A stretch of DNA of 64,000 nucleotides from the NCBI RefSeq assembly GCF_001522545.3, contig NC_031774.1, positions 20,874,370 through 20,938,369 on the forward strand. The letters run 5' to 3'. This document shows, one piece after another, positions 39,333-52,232 of the stretch. Position numbers and translations under genes: made by a program. Origin of the DNA: Parus major (taxonomy: Eukaryota > Chordata > Aves > Passeriformes > Paridae). Below the pieces are notes generated by a model. That model saw only the letters and a program-made list of their open reading frames with translations. It ran no database searches and had not been told where the DNA came from. Numbering within the stretch: position 1 is the first letter of the stretch; every line of letters starts with the position of its first letter.

Positions 39333-42300
39333 AGCAAGCAATCTCATTGAAATTGAAATAGTCTACTAAAATATTTTCAAAAAACAAATTAACTTTGTCT
39401 GTGATATTTTTGCAAAATACAGCTGTCCATATTCACTTAAGTTAATTTCCTTTTAGGCCAAACTGCAGGAAGAAGTGATTTTCTTCTAATTTTATGTGGA
39501 ACTGTTTCACATTCAATCTAAACATTACCTGTGTTTTATGTTCTAGTTATAAGCTTTCCCTATAATAAGAAAAAGCAGGAGCATCCATGTATATATGGAG
39601 ATATATTTACAAAATTGCTCAATCAACCAGTTCAGTGAAGAAACAACAGAGTTCTACAGTTTGGCTCCTTTCCAGGATAAGAAGGCAACAGTAACAAATA
39701 AAAGTGCATCCCCGGTGTCATATGTGTCATGTGAGTCTGAATGTGGCCAGAATAAATGCTTAGATCCAAAAATCCGGAGGGTGCAGGAATCTGAAACTCT
39801 CACAAATCCTGTAGATTAGACACTAGCTGCTAAGAGCCGTATATATATTTTAATATGTCATGGGGAGAAAAAGGCGAATATGCTGATCTAAAGACAGGTT
39901 ATTCACAGGCAATAACTGTTCATGTGCTGGCAAATGTGCTTGCTGTTGCCTGGGTCTGGTCACAAAATTCACATGAATTGAGATGCTTATTTGTGACAAG
40001 AACAGAGCACATCTTAACCCATGTTCATGCTGCTGCTGCTGGGTTACAGAATCGCCCTCTCTGTTCTAGGTGGACAGCCCAGTATTGAAGTAATTCAGGC
40101 AAAGAATAGCTTGCAGGTAACATGACCATGGCTGGTTTTCCACTTTTGATCTCAGCAGGATCTCTGCTGGACCTTTTCTTTTTTTTTTTTTTTTTCACTC
40201 TCTTTCTACCCATCCCACTTCTCCTCCCACTGTTTCAGATGTTTCATAGAAAGAGGAAGGAAAGGTAGAGGGAATGGATATTCAGTTAAAAGTAACAACA
40301 AAAGATGAAGTCCAAAAACATAAATTCAAATAAAAATTTCAGTAAAAAACAATGCATTTTCTTTCAGTAGCTCTCACACAGGTACTTTGAGAACAAATTC
40401 AGAACAACAAGTTCATTATGCTTGGATAAAAAAAATGGAGAAGGAATGGTTTATAAAAGGTTTTATAATTATTTTATTTATAGTCTGATAGAATTAAGGA
40501 CTTTCTGATGTGGATCAGAACCTCATCATGCTGGACATTGTAAGCACAGAACAAAAAGCTGATATGCAGCTCATGGAATTTATTATCACTGTTAAATTTT
40601 GGCAATAGCAAAATGAATATAGCTTGGAAAAACAGCTTTTGCTTTTTATGTGCTACATCCTAATTTTCTTGGGACCTAATGATCACTATCCATTGTGAAT
40701 CATTACAGTTATTTTTCTTTTTTCCCATTGTCACAGTAAACCTACTGGGTTGGCATGCTTTTTGTGGGCAGCAAAGATTAGGAGTGAGATTTGTTGGGGG
40801 CCTGAAAAGTGGGACATTTCTACTTAAAATTCACATCTTGCTTCTACTTGCATTGCAGTTCTCAGGACTTCATGTGCCATCAGATTTATTGTTGGGAATC
40901 TGACTCAAACTTGATCTTAATAAAAAACTATTCTAATTACATATAAAAAAAATTCTAAACAGCTCACCTTGCTTCTTCCTGCCAGGCAACCCATGAAGCA
41001 GTAAATTACTTTGGATGGTGCTGTACATTCATAACCTAGCATTTATATTTGTCTTAAACCTTAAAAAAGTGGTCATGTGTAGCCATCCTTGGCTTCAGGA
41101 CCTAAGGCAATTTCTTTTTTTCAGGAGGTAAAGTCAGTCTGAGAGTTTTTGTTTCTCTGAAATCAGGTGAAACTTTACAAGTGATTCTGGAAGGAAAGGA
41201 GGAAGAGACCAGGCTAAGTAGCAGTCCTTCTTCACCAGTCAGCTGTATAAATCCTGTGACGAAGGGAGAGAAAGAATTTTACTTGTAGGTATGAAATGAC
41301 ATAAAGGAAAATGACATGCAAAATTTAGGTAGCCGCTGCAGTTATAGAAATGGAACCATTAAAGAATACACACCACAGTTAGTAACACCGGTGCACTTAG
41401 AAAATCTTGGAATGCCAGATGACATTTGTGTCAATTTGTGGTAAATGAGTGCCATCTACTTAACAGCAGCAGGAAAGCAAAGTCTGAGATAAGAAAAATT
41501 CTGAAACAGCCTTCAGCCCTACTCTTGTCACCTACCCACACCACCATGGTGGCACTTTACAATGGAGATCCATGGATGTACAATTCAGCAATTACCTTTC
41601 ATGATTGATAGATTCTTGTGGCTCCACTCTCCTTGTAATCCTGGAGCCTGGGCTGTGACAGTGAAGAGTCCATTAGTGTGACCCTGAGGCCCATATCTTT
41701 TCTACTTGCCCCAGAGGGTTTGTAATGGTGAATTTCACTCTGTTTCTGATCCCTCATTTCAATAGAGACTCCATGCAGAGACAAAGTACATGTCCAGTCT
41801 TTCTTTTCACAGCCGTCACTTCACACTGTATACTGGTCTGTATCTCCAGCTCCTTCATTACTTCCATCTCTCTGACTGTGAATGTCTCAAAAAGGAGATA
41901 AAAACTGGAGTTCAGTCCAAGAGCCTTTGAGGATGCAGAGCAGAATACAGCTGCCAGAACTCCTAGATAAAAAGAATTTGAAAAACAAATATCAGAAACT
42001 TGCCTACAGTTCCTGAATGGATTAGAGCAGCATGGAAAGAGTCCTGGAGTCAATGTCAGGGAGGAGAAATTTCAAATCTCACTCCCACACACTTGCAGTT
42101 ATGGTGAGGCACTGAAGCTGATGATAGGCACAGCTCCTGCCTGCAGCATCACAGCTTCTTACTCCACAGAAGAACCAGCCCTTTTTTGAATACAAGTTAA
42201 ACCAGTTCCCAATGTTTTGCACAAGGCAGAGATTCTGAAGCAAATCTAAAGTCCAGAAAACTGAGAAACACATTTCTCATCATCCCTGGGATAATGTGAC

Positions 42301-43726
42301 TTCAGGGTAGTTTCAGAGCAGCATAGCCCTCATCACATCCAAGGGTACAGAAGAAGAGAGAGCAGAAGACATGACAGACACCATGGGATCAGGAAAGACT
42401 CCAGTCAAGGCACAGGATTCCTGAGTGCCCCGTGATATTTCAGTTTCTGTCTGGCTTTGGCAGCACTGTTATCAATGACATAGCATTCTACAATTTCTCT
42501 TTGCAAACTTCAATGTGCAGTGAAGGCTTTGAAACAGTTTCTTACAACAGAAACTGTGTGTCTTGTTGTCCTTGGCTGTAATTTTTCTCTCTCTCTACAT
42601 TTTCTGCTAGTGCAGCATTTTTGTGCTGCAGTTACATTAACATAGTCTGCAAAGCATTTCAATACCATTCAGGTTGAGAAGAGCTATATTAATGTAAAAT
42701 ATTCTTCAAAGTGTAAGTTAAACAGAAAACACTATATTGATTCAATGCCTCACAAGAATTAATTCAGATAGGCTTGGATGTAAGCCTTTGTCGCATGGCT
42801 GAAAAGTGGCTGAAGGCTTGTAAACAAATTGCAAAGATTAATGACACTGCAACTTGCTAGGAGCCTTCTCCAACACGTTTTCTGGGTGCCTTGAAACAAT
42901 AAGTACTTATACTAACAACACTCTTGAAGTCAGGACTTACTGTGGGAGGTCAACCAGTTTTGCATATGAGAGACAGAAGAGCCTGGAGAGACTTTGCAAT
43001 GCACCAGCCTGGATTTTGGTAAGTTCAAAATCCAATTTAATACTTTAGTTGTAGGACCACCCTTTCTGATAAATTTCTCCCACATATCCTTAGAACTATA
43101 TATACTAAATTGTTTATATTTGTCTTTGGTTTGAATTAATGTATTTCTCAAGTTTAAATATCAGTTAAACAAAAAAATTAGTGGTAATTTTTATCTCCCC
43201 AATTTCCATCACTTTTCTGCTCTTTTGAGTCATACAATATTTAATATTATTATATTAGGTGCATCTTATAAAGTCTGTTTTCCATACTGACATTTAGAGG
43301 AACATCAAAAAGAATATCTGCAGTGGACAATATCCTCTCTCTAACACTGATCAGAAAATTATGCTTATGGAAAGAACATGAAAGGAGGTCAGTCCATTGT
43401 ATATAGACCAAAGATTATGTTTGTGTTTAAATACACATTTTATGGTTATATGTCATGTTGTGCCTATACTTTATCAGTTTTTACAGTCACTTTTTAAACC
43501 TTGTAATGATTTTGGTTTCTTCATTCCATGACTGCAAGTTCAACAGTTTAATTACCCATTGAGTAAAAAGCTGGGTTTTTATATTCCAAGTTTGTTAAGC
43601 TATTTCAGTTAATAATTACAGTTATTATTATACATAACACAGTTCCTTGTGTTATAAAAGTCAGTGCGTAATCATTCTCTATTTACCTTCTTCAAGTTAT
43701 TTGTGATCTTATATCTTTGACATACA
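39333..43726. other. Non-coding DNA, simple repeats only
   Basis: A 17-base T run lies at about 40179-40195. Around 41600-42100 base composition is more balanced, and a 99-codon minus-strand frame (41754-42053) is open, overlapped by another frame of 61 codons. I recognise neither, and there is no convincing exon structure. Otherwise the stretch is unremarkable. Confidence 0.6.
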
Positions 43727-45420
43727 TTGTCAGTTTCTCTTTTTATGAGACTGTGTTCTTTTAAGACCAACAGACTTTTGGACAAGATCAAAAGTGTTTT
43801 GGAAATCAAAATGCATTATGTCAGAAGGTTGAGACATGCCCAAAGATCTCAAGAACAGATTACTGTTGCTTTACTGACTCTGCCTGAGAATGTCACATTT
43901 ATCCACATCTGTTATTTTTATTCTTTATCACAGCTCATGTCCATTTGTTTGATAAGAATATCAGACTTTTTTTTGTTCGTAGATTTCACAGCCTGCTTAT
44001 TCCCCACCCGCACACACGCCAGGGGTCCATTAAAAATGGGCATTCTGCTTGCCACCTGCTCTTTCTCTGGAATAAACACTAATTTATTCAAGAGTTCACT
44101 CAGGGCAGTTAGTAGTTCAGCAGCAACTTTGAGAACTCTTGGGTTAATACCATCTGTTTCTTACGGTGTTTGTTATTATACATTTTATTGATCTGCTCTA
44201 AAACCCCTTCTGCTGACACTTCACTTTGAGGCAGTTTTTCGGACTCTTTTCCTGTAAGTAAAGGCAGAAATGTCTCTAAGCTCCATGTGGATAACAGTAA
44301 TGTAAGCAGTTCTCCCAGCCTTTCTGCTGTGGCCACAGCATCCTCCAGTGCTTTTTTCATGGCTGAGCCATCTGTCAGCTCTACAGACTTGGGAAGGATG
44401 CTTGGTTTTCATGTGTTTTTTAGAGAGACTGTATTACCAATTTACATGCCTTTAGCAGATTGCTTCTCAGAATCAGTTTTGATACAGGTTATTATGTTTT
44501 TACATTTTGCATATCAGAATTTTTACACGTTATTTGTTTTGCAGCTTTGGATACAAATTCTTCTTTTTGAGGGGTATCATTTTACTTATAATTGCCTTTT
44601 TCCCTCTGTTGTTTAACCACATTCTATTTTTTTTGTCATTTAGATTATTTATATATGAATAAACATTTATGTTGAGGATGCAATATGGTGCCTTTAAAAG
44701 TTCTTGAAGATATTTTACCATTTTTATTATTCCCCTTCATCCTATAAAAAAAGTTTCCTGGTTACCACTGTTTCCAATCTGAAGTAAAATTTTACTGTAG
44801 TGATTTTTTTCACTTAAGATTGCTGAATCTGAATCTGTGGTAACTGTTCTTCCTTTTGAAGATAGTTGCTTCAAGGGACACTAACCAGTGATTTCTAGGG
44901 ATATAACTTTTGCATAGTGTTTTACCTTGACACTTGGCTAAAAATAATGGGAAAAGAGAGGTCTCACTGCAGATGTGTTTCAGTCCTTGCAGGTTCCCTT
45001 TTCTCTGACACTATTGCATAACCAGAATTCCCCTCCTGATCACGAAGTCAAGACAACTCATAATATTCTCTTCATTTAAGCACAAAATTTTAATGTGAAA
45101 AATTTCTGTGGTGCAAATTTAGAGATTTCATTTTTTAATGTTAATTTATATTAACCACGTTGACCAATAATGCGCTTTCTGTCCCTGTGTTTTCCTCGGC
45201 ATAAAGCTTTAGTCTCTAATTTGCTCTTTGATTTTCTAGAGTTCCACTATTTATTGCCCTTCCATGAAGTACCTGAGATTTATGTCATGCCAACTGTCTC
45301 ATTCATAGCTGTAGGTTTTCCCCATAACTCCACTGTTACTTCTCCCAGTGCTGCTGTTATCCGCATGAACATTCACCAACAACTCCAGAAAAACATTCTC
45401 TAGGTAATTGTCCAGATGGC
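43727..45420 (-). mobile_element. Decayed CR1-superfamily LINE (ORF2 remnant)
   Basis: Read on the minus strand, this stretch keeps a series of motifs of a CR1-type ORF2 in the right order. WLNN followed by RGKKA is encoded by complement 44591-44619, in the linker between endonuclease and reverse transcriptase. LTGKESEKLPQSEVSAEGV then LEQINKM lies at about complement 44190-44265. A frameshift follows, then DGINPRVLK at complement 44128-44154, the start of the reverse transcriptase core. FDFQNTFD at complement 43787-43810 stands where YLDFxKAFD, with the first catalytic Asp, is expected. Above 44720 the match is weaker; a stretch near 45260 may correspond to the endonuclease. Stops and frameshifts are frequent, so the element is dead. 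The plus-strand 154-codon frame at 43727-44191 is its antisense shadow. Exact family and both boundaries are uncertain. Confidence 0.75.
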
Positions 45421-48400
45421 TCGTGAAATTTGCCACTTCCGCACCTGGCAGAAAAGTCATCATGCATAAGGTACATATGTGGAGGGGTTTTTTATAAAAC
45501 ATATAGTTTTTAAAATAAATCAATTAGGAACTCTAACTGGGTTTTTTTGCCAGATCCTGTTGTTACAGTGTTTACAAGTTGTTTCCAAAGAAGCATGGAA
45601 GAAAGAGTATTGACTCAAGAACCCTAGGATGAGCATTTACAAAGCTATTTAATTGTCTTCATACCAGTGTTCCTTCAAAGCTATCATTTACCATATGTTT
45701 ATAATAGTTAACAACTGGTAAGCTGTGAATATGTGTTCACTTTATACCAACCTAGTGTGCCAGTGGTTTCTCTGCTTTAGACTAGATTTCTGTGTGTCCA
45801 GTCTCTTGCCTTTGACCCAAGAGTCACATTTCAGGTATTTCGGACAGACTTGGAAGGCTTCCATTTTATTCTGTAGTTCCTGAGTTACTATTAAAGTCCA
45901 GTCATAATCCACAATTACCAATTCTACATAGGCTGCACCTTCATTCTGCCTGCCTGTGCCAGATGGATGGCCCCTCTTTACAGCACAGTCAGATATTCCC
46001 TCAGAGACCTGAGTCTGCAGGGAGTTCCTGTAGTAGGCAGGGAGTGTAATGATTTAACAGATACACACACAAACACACATGCCCCTTGCAGGAGTGAACT
46101 TACTGTGTAACGAATGCACAGAACATTATTCATACACACAAGTACTGAATTTCCATGGTGCAGTGCCAAGCCTCCAGTAGGGACTGCTATAAAAGCTAGT
46201 GCAATGCAGTCAGAGAGACCATAGTCAATAAAAAAACTTATATTATTATCTGGTATGCAGCCTTAGAATAATAAATTCAAACACCTTCCAAATCCAAGAT
46301 AAAACATTTACACAGAACTTTATATTCATTCAATGTTCTGATTATTATTAATATTATTATTATGGAGTCTATTCATCTTATGTACAGTGTCTTGGTCTCT
46401 TTCTAGGTAGGTGAATGTATAATTTAAGAAATGTCTTAGAACTTACCCCAGGAAGAATCTCAGTTGTTGCCTTGGCATTGACAGATCTCCTGAGTGGGAT
46501 GATAACAACCAGAGGCAAACGCTGTCATAAACAGTGATTTTACAGGGCTTATAGAAACTCACAAACAATTCAATCAGTCCTGTAGCATTAGTAAAACCTC
46601 TTTCACCAGCAGGAATAAATGCACCTTCTCACATGCATTTGGAGACTATAACACAGTCTAAGATCCTTTAAACTTTCATTTCTCTGATTTCTTGTATCTA
46701 GGTCTATGCAAACTTGGCTTGTGTATTCCTTATTCCATCATTCTGTGTTCCTGCAGTCCTTGGATACATAAAGGATCTGAGCAGCCCCCTTGCTTCCTTC
46801 GTGATACTTTTTTCTATCACAGGAGACAGGAATTCCCTTTTGCTTTGAGTCACTTGCTGTGAGAAAAAGGAATTTTCAGACTTGACTGCAGCCTTGTTCC
46901 ATTCTATGGCATACACCTCCATAAAAGATTAAAGGAGGATGACTCATATCTGGGTTTATTGCTTTACAGAAACCTAATAATTCTTTTGGAAAAGGTATTA
47001 GAAAATTGGTTGGAAACTAAGTTTTAGAGAAAGATGGTTGATGCCATGCCAGAAAGAAAAGGACTCCATGGTGACCCAGCATGCTCTGGAAATTACTTTC
47101 TATAAGATATCAGAAAAGCTGCACTTCAGGCTACCCTAACGCCCCTCTTTCATTTTCTTCTAGTGTATCTTTTGGAGTACATACAGTAAGTACATGCAGA
47201 TTAAGGCATTAGAGATGTTTCTGGGTCTTTGCTGTGCACTTAGAAGGTACAACTGTGGAATTTACAGACAAAAACAGGCCAGGGTACAGTAATGGAGAGG
47301 ATAATGCTGCAAACATATAGGGTCTAGGTCATTCCTTCATTTGTCTTCAGCTTGATGGAAGAAGGTCTACAAAAAATGAAGGATGGTCCTGCTGTAATGA
47401 AGCTGTCAGCAGTAACGAAAGTCGTTTGTGCATGGCCTACCACACTAAATTACTACTGACTGCCCTCGGCACAGCTCTCATCAATCCAAACGCACCTGCT
47501 GCGTAGGGCGACGTGGACCATGGGGGAAGATATCATTATTCTCTCAGGGATGCCTCTGCTGGTTCTTCATCATCTCCCATCCCTCCTCTACATAAGTTAT
47601 CATTGATCAAGTCCTGTTATTTTTTCAGGTATAAAGCCATGGTACATACAGTAACACCATTACTCTTCCCTGCAATTCACAGACATCTCTAAATTATTTC
47701 ATGTCCTTCCAAATGAGTTATTGTCCAGCATCTAAGCTCTTCTTTTTTTTCCACTTGTGCCCTGAATATCAATGTTGAAAATAAAATGTAGTAATCCAAT
47801 TAAATCCATACTTCCTTAGAATTAAGTCAATCACTATATCTTCTCTAAAACAGATCATTGGACCACTTCTAATTAGCTTTCATTAGTGGCTGTTCATGTA
47901 CAAATTTCCTGCAGAGTGGGCCCTGAACAAAAAACACATCCAAATGTTACTGGCCTGAATGCATGGGCAACCTTCCATATCAAAAAATAAGTGTGGTCAT
48001 GTGGGCATCAGAAAAATAAATTTATTCAACTTATCCCTTGGCTATAAATGTCAGAAAAAAATCACTGACAGAGAGGAGCATTTGTTCAAAATTAACTCTG
48101 TGGAATTAATTTTTCTGTACAGGAGAGAAGGATGGTATTTTGTTTACATAATCAGCACTCTCTAATTATATTCTTTCTGATGAATTTATCACACCTTGAC
48201 ATTTATTTTACATCACTTGTACTATATCAGTCTCAAAATTAAACCAACACTGAAATGTTTACTCCTGAATCTGTCTCTCATGGATTTGCGTGGTCCCAGG
48301 ATTGTTTCTTCTGTAAAGCTATAAATGGTACAAATTCTGTTGCACAGCATAGTGGGAGGATTCACAGAAATGAAAGACTAGAAATAGTCTTTGCTAAGTA

Positions 48401-49865
48401 AACCCACGTTCAGTGTTGGAACATCAGCTATAATTTTCACTCTGTGTATAAAGACAGGGCACTCCATATCATCTCCAAACCATCCCTCAAGCTGTGCTCC
48501 CATCCTCAGGTTCTGTACAGACACTACATCCTGCTTGTGAGCCCTACAGGGTTCTGGATTAAAACAATAGCAAAATGAGTGTATGTCTATGAAATCCCTG
48601 TTTCTTACTAACATATTTTCCACACCTTTCTATGCATTTGTTCAGAGATGCATTCAATGGATAAACCATCATTTGTCAGAAGTTGGGCACATCAGTGTAA
48701 ATTTCACAGCAAAGTTGAATTTTGTGGTTCTGGTGAAAACCTGAAGTGAATGTTCACAAGACATCCTGAAAAAGTGCCCTGCAGCAGGAATTAGAACAGA
48801 TCAGAACAGCAGTAAGGCAACTTTTGTTGCTCATCTTAAAACTGGTCATAAGTTAATGACCACCTTAAGATGTTGGTAGAGCATGGACTACCCAGATCTA
48901 TTTTAAATAAAAAACACATATCTGTATCTTATTTGTATACGCAAAATAAGCACCGACTTCTATACAAAAGTGATTCGCCCTCAATATTTTGTGTGGTGGC
49001 AACTCAGTTTTGCAATATCCATCACTTCTAACTTGCTGTGTTGTTAGCTCTTTATCTTTGAAATGGCTTTAAAATTACCTATATTGAATGTGCTTTTAGA
49101 CTCCAGCACTAAAAGTTATTCACATACTAAAAAAACTAATACTTTTCATTTGCAAATGTCAACCTGGCTTGATCATAAAAAGCAATGAAAGAAATATATC
49201 AGGGAGATATATGGGAAATTGCCAGGTAAATAATTTGGAATATTGGGATGAAAATGTGTCTGGAAAAATGTATTTGGTTACTTACAAGAAGTCATTCTTT
49301 TATCTATTAATATTTTAAACTATTTATCCTTCAGATTTATACTCAGGTATAAGTCATTAGACACAACATCTATATTTACTGTTGTGAACCAGGTTGGATG
49401 CCAAAATGGCATCAGAAGAATGAGGAAAAACAAAATATATAGAAAAGTGCAAAATAGATTGTGGTCTGTGATTGTGTGTGTTTATGAGAGGATGTGTGTA
49501 TATATTAATATGTTTACATCAAAATGAAATTATTGCATGCACAATTTTAAGATTTTTATCAAAGTTTCAAGGGTAAGAATTGACAATTAGGAAATGACAG
49601 GACTAAGGTAGTACCTGCAAAGGTAGTTTAGCATCTGGTATGTATGCATCACAATAGATCTCAGTTCCATGATCACTCCTATTTACAGAGGACTGTTGTC
49701 TCAATCAGTGTTCAGAATTCACAGGATGTGCCTAATGAATAGTTCTTTATTATTTGATTTTCTTCTTATAGTTCAGTGTGTGCTCTTGGTTCTTATTTAC
49801 TGCATTACATTCAAACCCTGCCCTGAATACACAACTGTTCATTTCCTTGTGGACTTTTCTATGGT
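45421..49865. other. Non-coding DNA with a small CpG cluster
   Basis: No gene is supported. Short A/C repeats (acacacacaaacacaca) occur at 46060-46078 and a TTA-type array at about 46341-46363. Between 47415 and 47515 there are several CpG, four of them within about 30 bases near 47490, in an otherwise CpG-starved region. There are no transposon ends and no recognisable exons. Confidence 0.6.
46341..46363. repeat. (ATT)n microsatellite
   Basis: attattattaatattattatt, an imperfect trinucleotide array of about seven units. Confidence 0.8.
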
Positions 49866-50010
49866 GCTGATGACTAATATCTAAGTGCTTTGCAAACATT
49901 AATGAATTTATCTTCTCCAACCCAGGTGAGGTGAAGGCTGTCATTATCCTCTTATTGTAGACCTAAAACTTAGCCATGGAGGAGTTCAAGTCAAACACAG
50001 CCACAGCAGC
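49866..50010 (-). mobile_element. MIR-type ancient SINE, antisense
   Basis: aagtgctttgcaaacattaa, tgaatttatcttctccaac, caggtgaggtgaagg, cattatcctcttattgtag, acctaaaactt and agtcaaacacagccacagcag follow the antisense MIR consensus closely ('agcactttacaaacattaa ... ctcacaacaaccctgtgaggtaggta ... ttattatccccattttacagatgaggaaact ... gtcacacagctag'). The order and spacing are right over about 120 bases, so this is the best-preserved old SINE in the window. The element's own strand is minus. Confidence 0.75.
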
Positions 50011-50640
50011 AAGCACACTATCTGAGATATGTAGCATCTCTATTTTCAGAGTATTTAGCAGTTGATCTGATTTTGTATGCTGAGAGCACATCCCTGATTG
50101 ACTGCAGCTATAGTTGTGAGGATTTTACACTCCTGCCAATCAGGAAAAAGAGTCTCATGCTGGGCACCCTGGGAACAAATGGCCCCATCTGAAAACCCCA
50201 CTTGGATTTGAAGTCAATTGCTAAGCAACACATCAGAATTCATCAGAAAAGATTTCTGATTCTTGAGTTCAGCATATGTCTGCTTTAACTGTGAGACTTT
50301 ATCTTCTTGAAATTCCTGCCTCAAAAAACAAGCAACTTCTAAAAATGCATAACAAAAGAAGGAAAATCCCATGCAAGTTACTGGAACTATGCGATACGGA
50401 TTTCCCCTACTTTATTCTTCAAAAGCAGTCAATGTGTTTCATCTTAAGTCGTAGTTTAAATAGCAGACATCTGGAAGTCAATTGAAGACAGGTCCAGTCA
50501 AGTCTTTTGACCTGACGTAGTCTAATGAGAAAATCATTATTGTGGAGGGAAAGACAGGTGTATCACCTGGACAGTAGAAGCTGACTGGAGTCACTTAACT
50601 CAAGAGCAGTTACAGATATGTTTAGTTTTCTGTCCCTTTT
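50011..50640. other. Non-coding DNA, nothing assigned
   Basis: No frame above 69 codons and no repeat motif recognised. Confidence 0.6.
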
Positions 50641-50719
50641 GCATCTGTGACCTCAGAGATACATCCTTGTCTCATGTAACAGATGCAAATGTGCAGAGTC
50701 TCTGCACAGAGTCTCTGTG
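50641..50719. repeat. Nested inverted repeats with two overlapping palindromes
   Basis: gtgcagag-t-ctctgcac (50691-50707) is a perfect inverted repeat with a one-base centre. It shares its last three bases with cacagag-t-ctctgtg (50705-50719), a second perfect one. Just upstream gcatctgt (50641-50648) and acagatgc (50680-50687) form a further 8-base stem. The two palindromes are also partial direct repeats (cagagtctctg), so one probably arose from the other by slippage. Confidence 0.85.
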
Positions 50720-51897
50720 TATCACCACTTTTATCATAGAATAAGAAAGTAATTGAGGTTAAAAGGGTTATCAACCTTTGCCATTTTAAGAATGTCCTCT
50801 ACTAGTAGCAATTTAGAACCTCGCTACTACTAATTTCTGATTCCATTCATGACACGTTCTCTGGCCTGCTCATTACCAAATGAATGAGCAATATTATCTG
50901 TCCATTTTCTATCTAAATACCTTAAGTGTCTAGATTACCTATCTAAAGACAGGCCCCCATAAAGAACATGCACCTACAGCTTTATTGCTTAACACAGAGC
51001 ACTGGTAAATCTCCAGAGACAGTGGAAATTATCAGTAAATAATATGGACAATTTTTCTAGGGCTCATGATAATGTTAAATATGGTTAAATATAAAATATG
51101 ACATAAAACTAGAATAAGTCTTATTACAGCTTCCAGATGACAAAGGGGGGTTTCAATGCTACTAATACAAGTCTAATCAAGAACAGTCAACTGAACAAAG
51201 CAGCCTCAGAGGACATTTTCCAAATGACTATTTTAATGTCACTTAGTAGATTAAAAACAAAGGGCAGCATGCTTAGTTTTAGAAGGAAAGATATAAATAA
51301 TTTCTAACACTCCATTGATTGCAATACTTTATGCCACTGCAAGGAATAGTCAGAGTGAGCATCTGAATTATTATAAACAATATACAAGATAAATTGATTT
51401 ATTTCTTTATTTATCTTGATCATAATAATACTGGTCAGTAATTTTTTGCTGAAGAACAGAACACAGTAAACATTGTGAATACACCCTGGAAAACCTGAGG
51501 TACAGCAGCCTAATGAAATACAGCAGAGGCTGAATGATCCTGCCAATAAAATTACCTAAAGTGTCAACTGCAATTTTAAACCTGGGTTTTCTTTTTGTTT
51601 TTTCTCTTGCTCTTTCTTCTTCAATTTTGCCCTACTCCATCTAGTCCTGCATTCTTTTAGTGCTAAAATACTGCTTAGTTAGAAAATACCCAAAGCAGAT
51701 ACTTCAGAGACAAGTCTTGTTATTTCAGTGATGAGATAAAGTAGTTTCTAGCCTGATACAGTCACACAAATGAGTATATAGGTATTTAATGACCATCCTA
51801 CAGAATCAAAGAGTTCATTATGGACCAGAATGACTTTCTTTATCTCCTATGTCCACTGGATGCATATGCTCTGGGAACAAAGGTATTGCAGTGCTCT
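50720..51897. other. Non-coding DNA with a possible CR1 scrap
   Basis: At about 50733-50775 atcatagaataagaaag and attgaggttaaaaggg weakly recall the antisense CR1 3' end ('atcatagaatcatagaat ... ttgggttggaaggg'). The match stops after 45 bases, so I do not call a separate element. No gene is supported. Confidence 0.5.
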
Positions 51898-52232
51898 GAG
51901 TTTCTTTGTTTTCCCTCATGATTTTTTTACTCTTTTATCCTCTTCCTTTCTCTGTAGTGTATTTGTTTCTCCTAAATATTTTCTCCCAAATTTCATTGCT
52001 TTTCTAGTCTTCCCATTTATTCTTTCTTTTCCATGTCCTTTCTCACCCTCATATTTTTCCTTTTCTTTCTTCTTTTAAAACTTTTTTTGCTCTGTATCCC
52101 ATTCTACCCTCCTGTAACCTCAGTCTCTCAAGACCCCATTCCCATCTCTTTCTCAGCATAATCTTCCTTCTAGATATATTCCATTCTTTCTCTTGTAGTT
52201 TTTCTTGTCTTTTTTCTCTGTCTTTCTGGTCT
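51898..52232. repeat. Polypyrimidine-biased tract
   Basis: For about 335 bases the plus strand is strongly biased to C and T, in irregular cttt, tctt and tccc words, with scattered purines. It is not a clean microsatellite. Long purine/pyrimidine asymmetry of this type can form triplex DNA. The 82-codon plus-strand frame here (Phe/Ser/Leu-rich) is a composition artefact. Confidence 0.75.

Noticed and set aside
43727..44191. 154-codon plus-strand frame
   Set aside because: It is the antisense of the LINE reverse transcriptase remnant.
50733..50775. Possible antisense CR1 3' end
   Set aside because: Only about 45 bases weakly match and the diagnostic continuation is absent.
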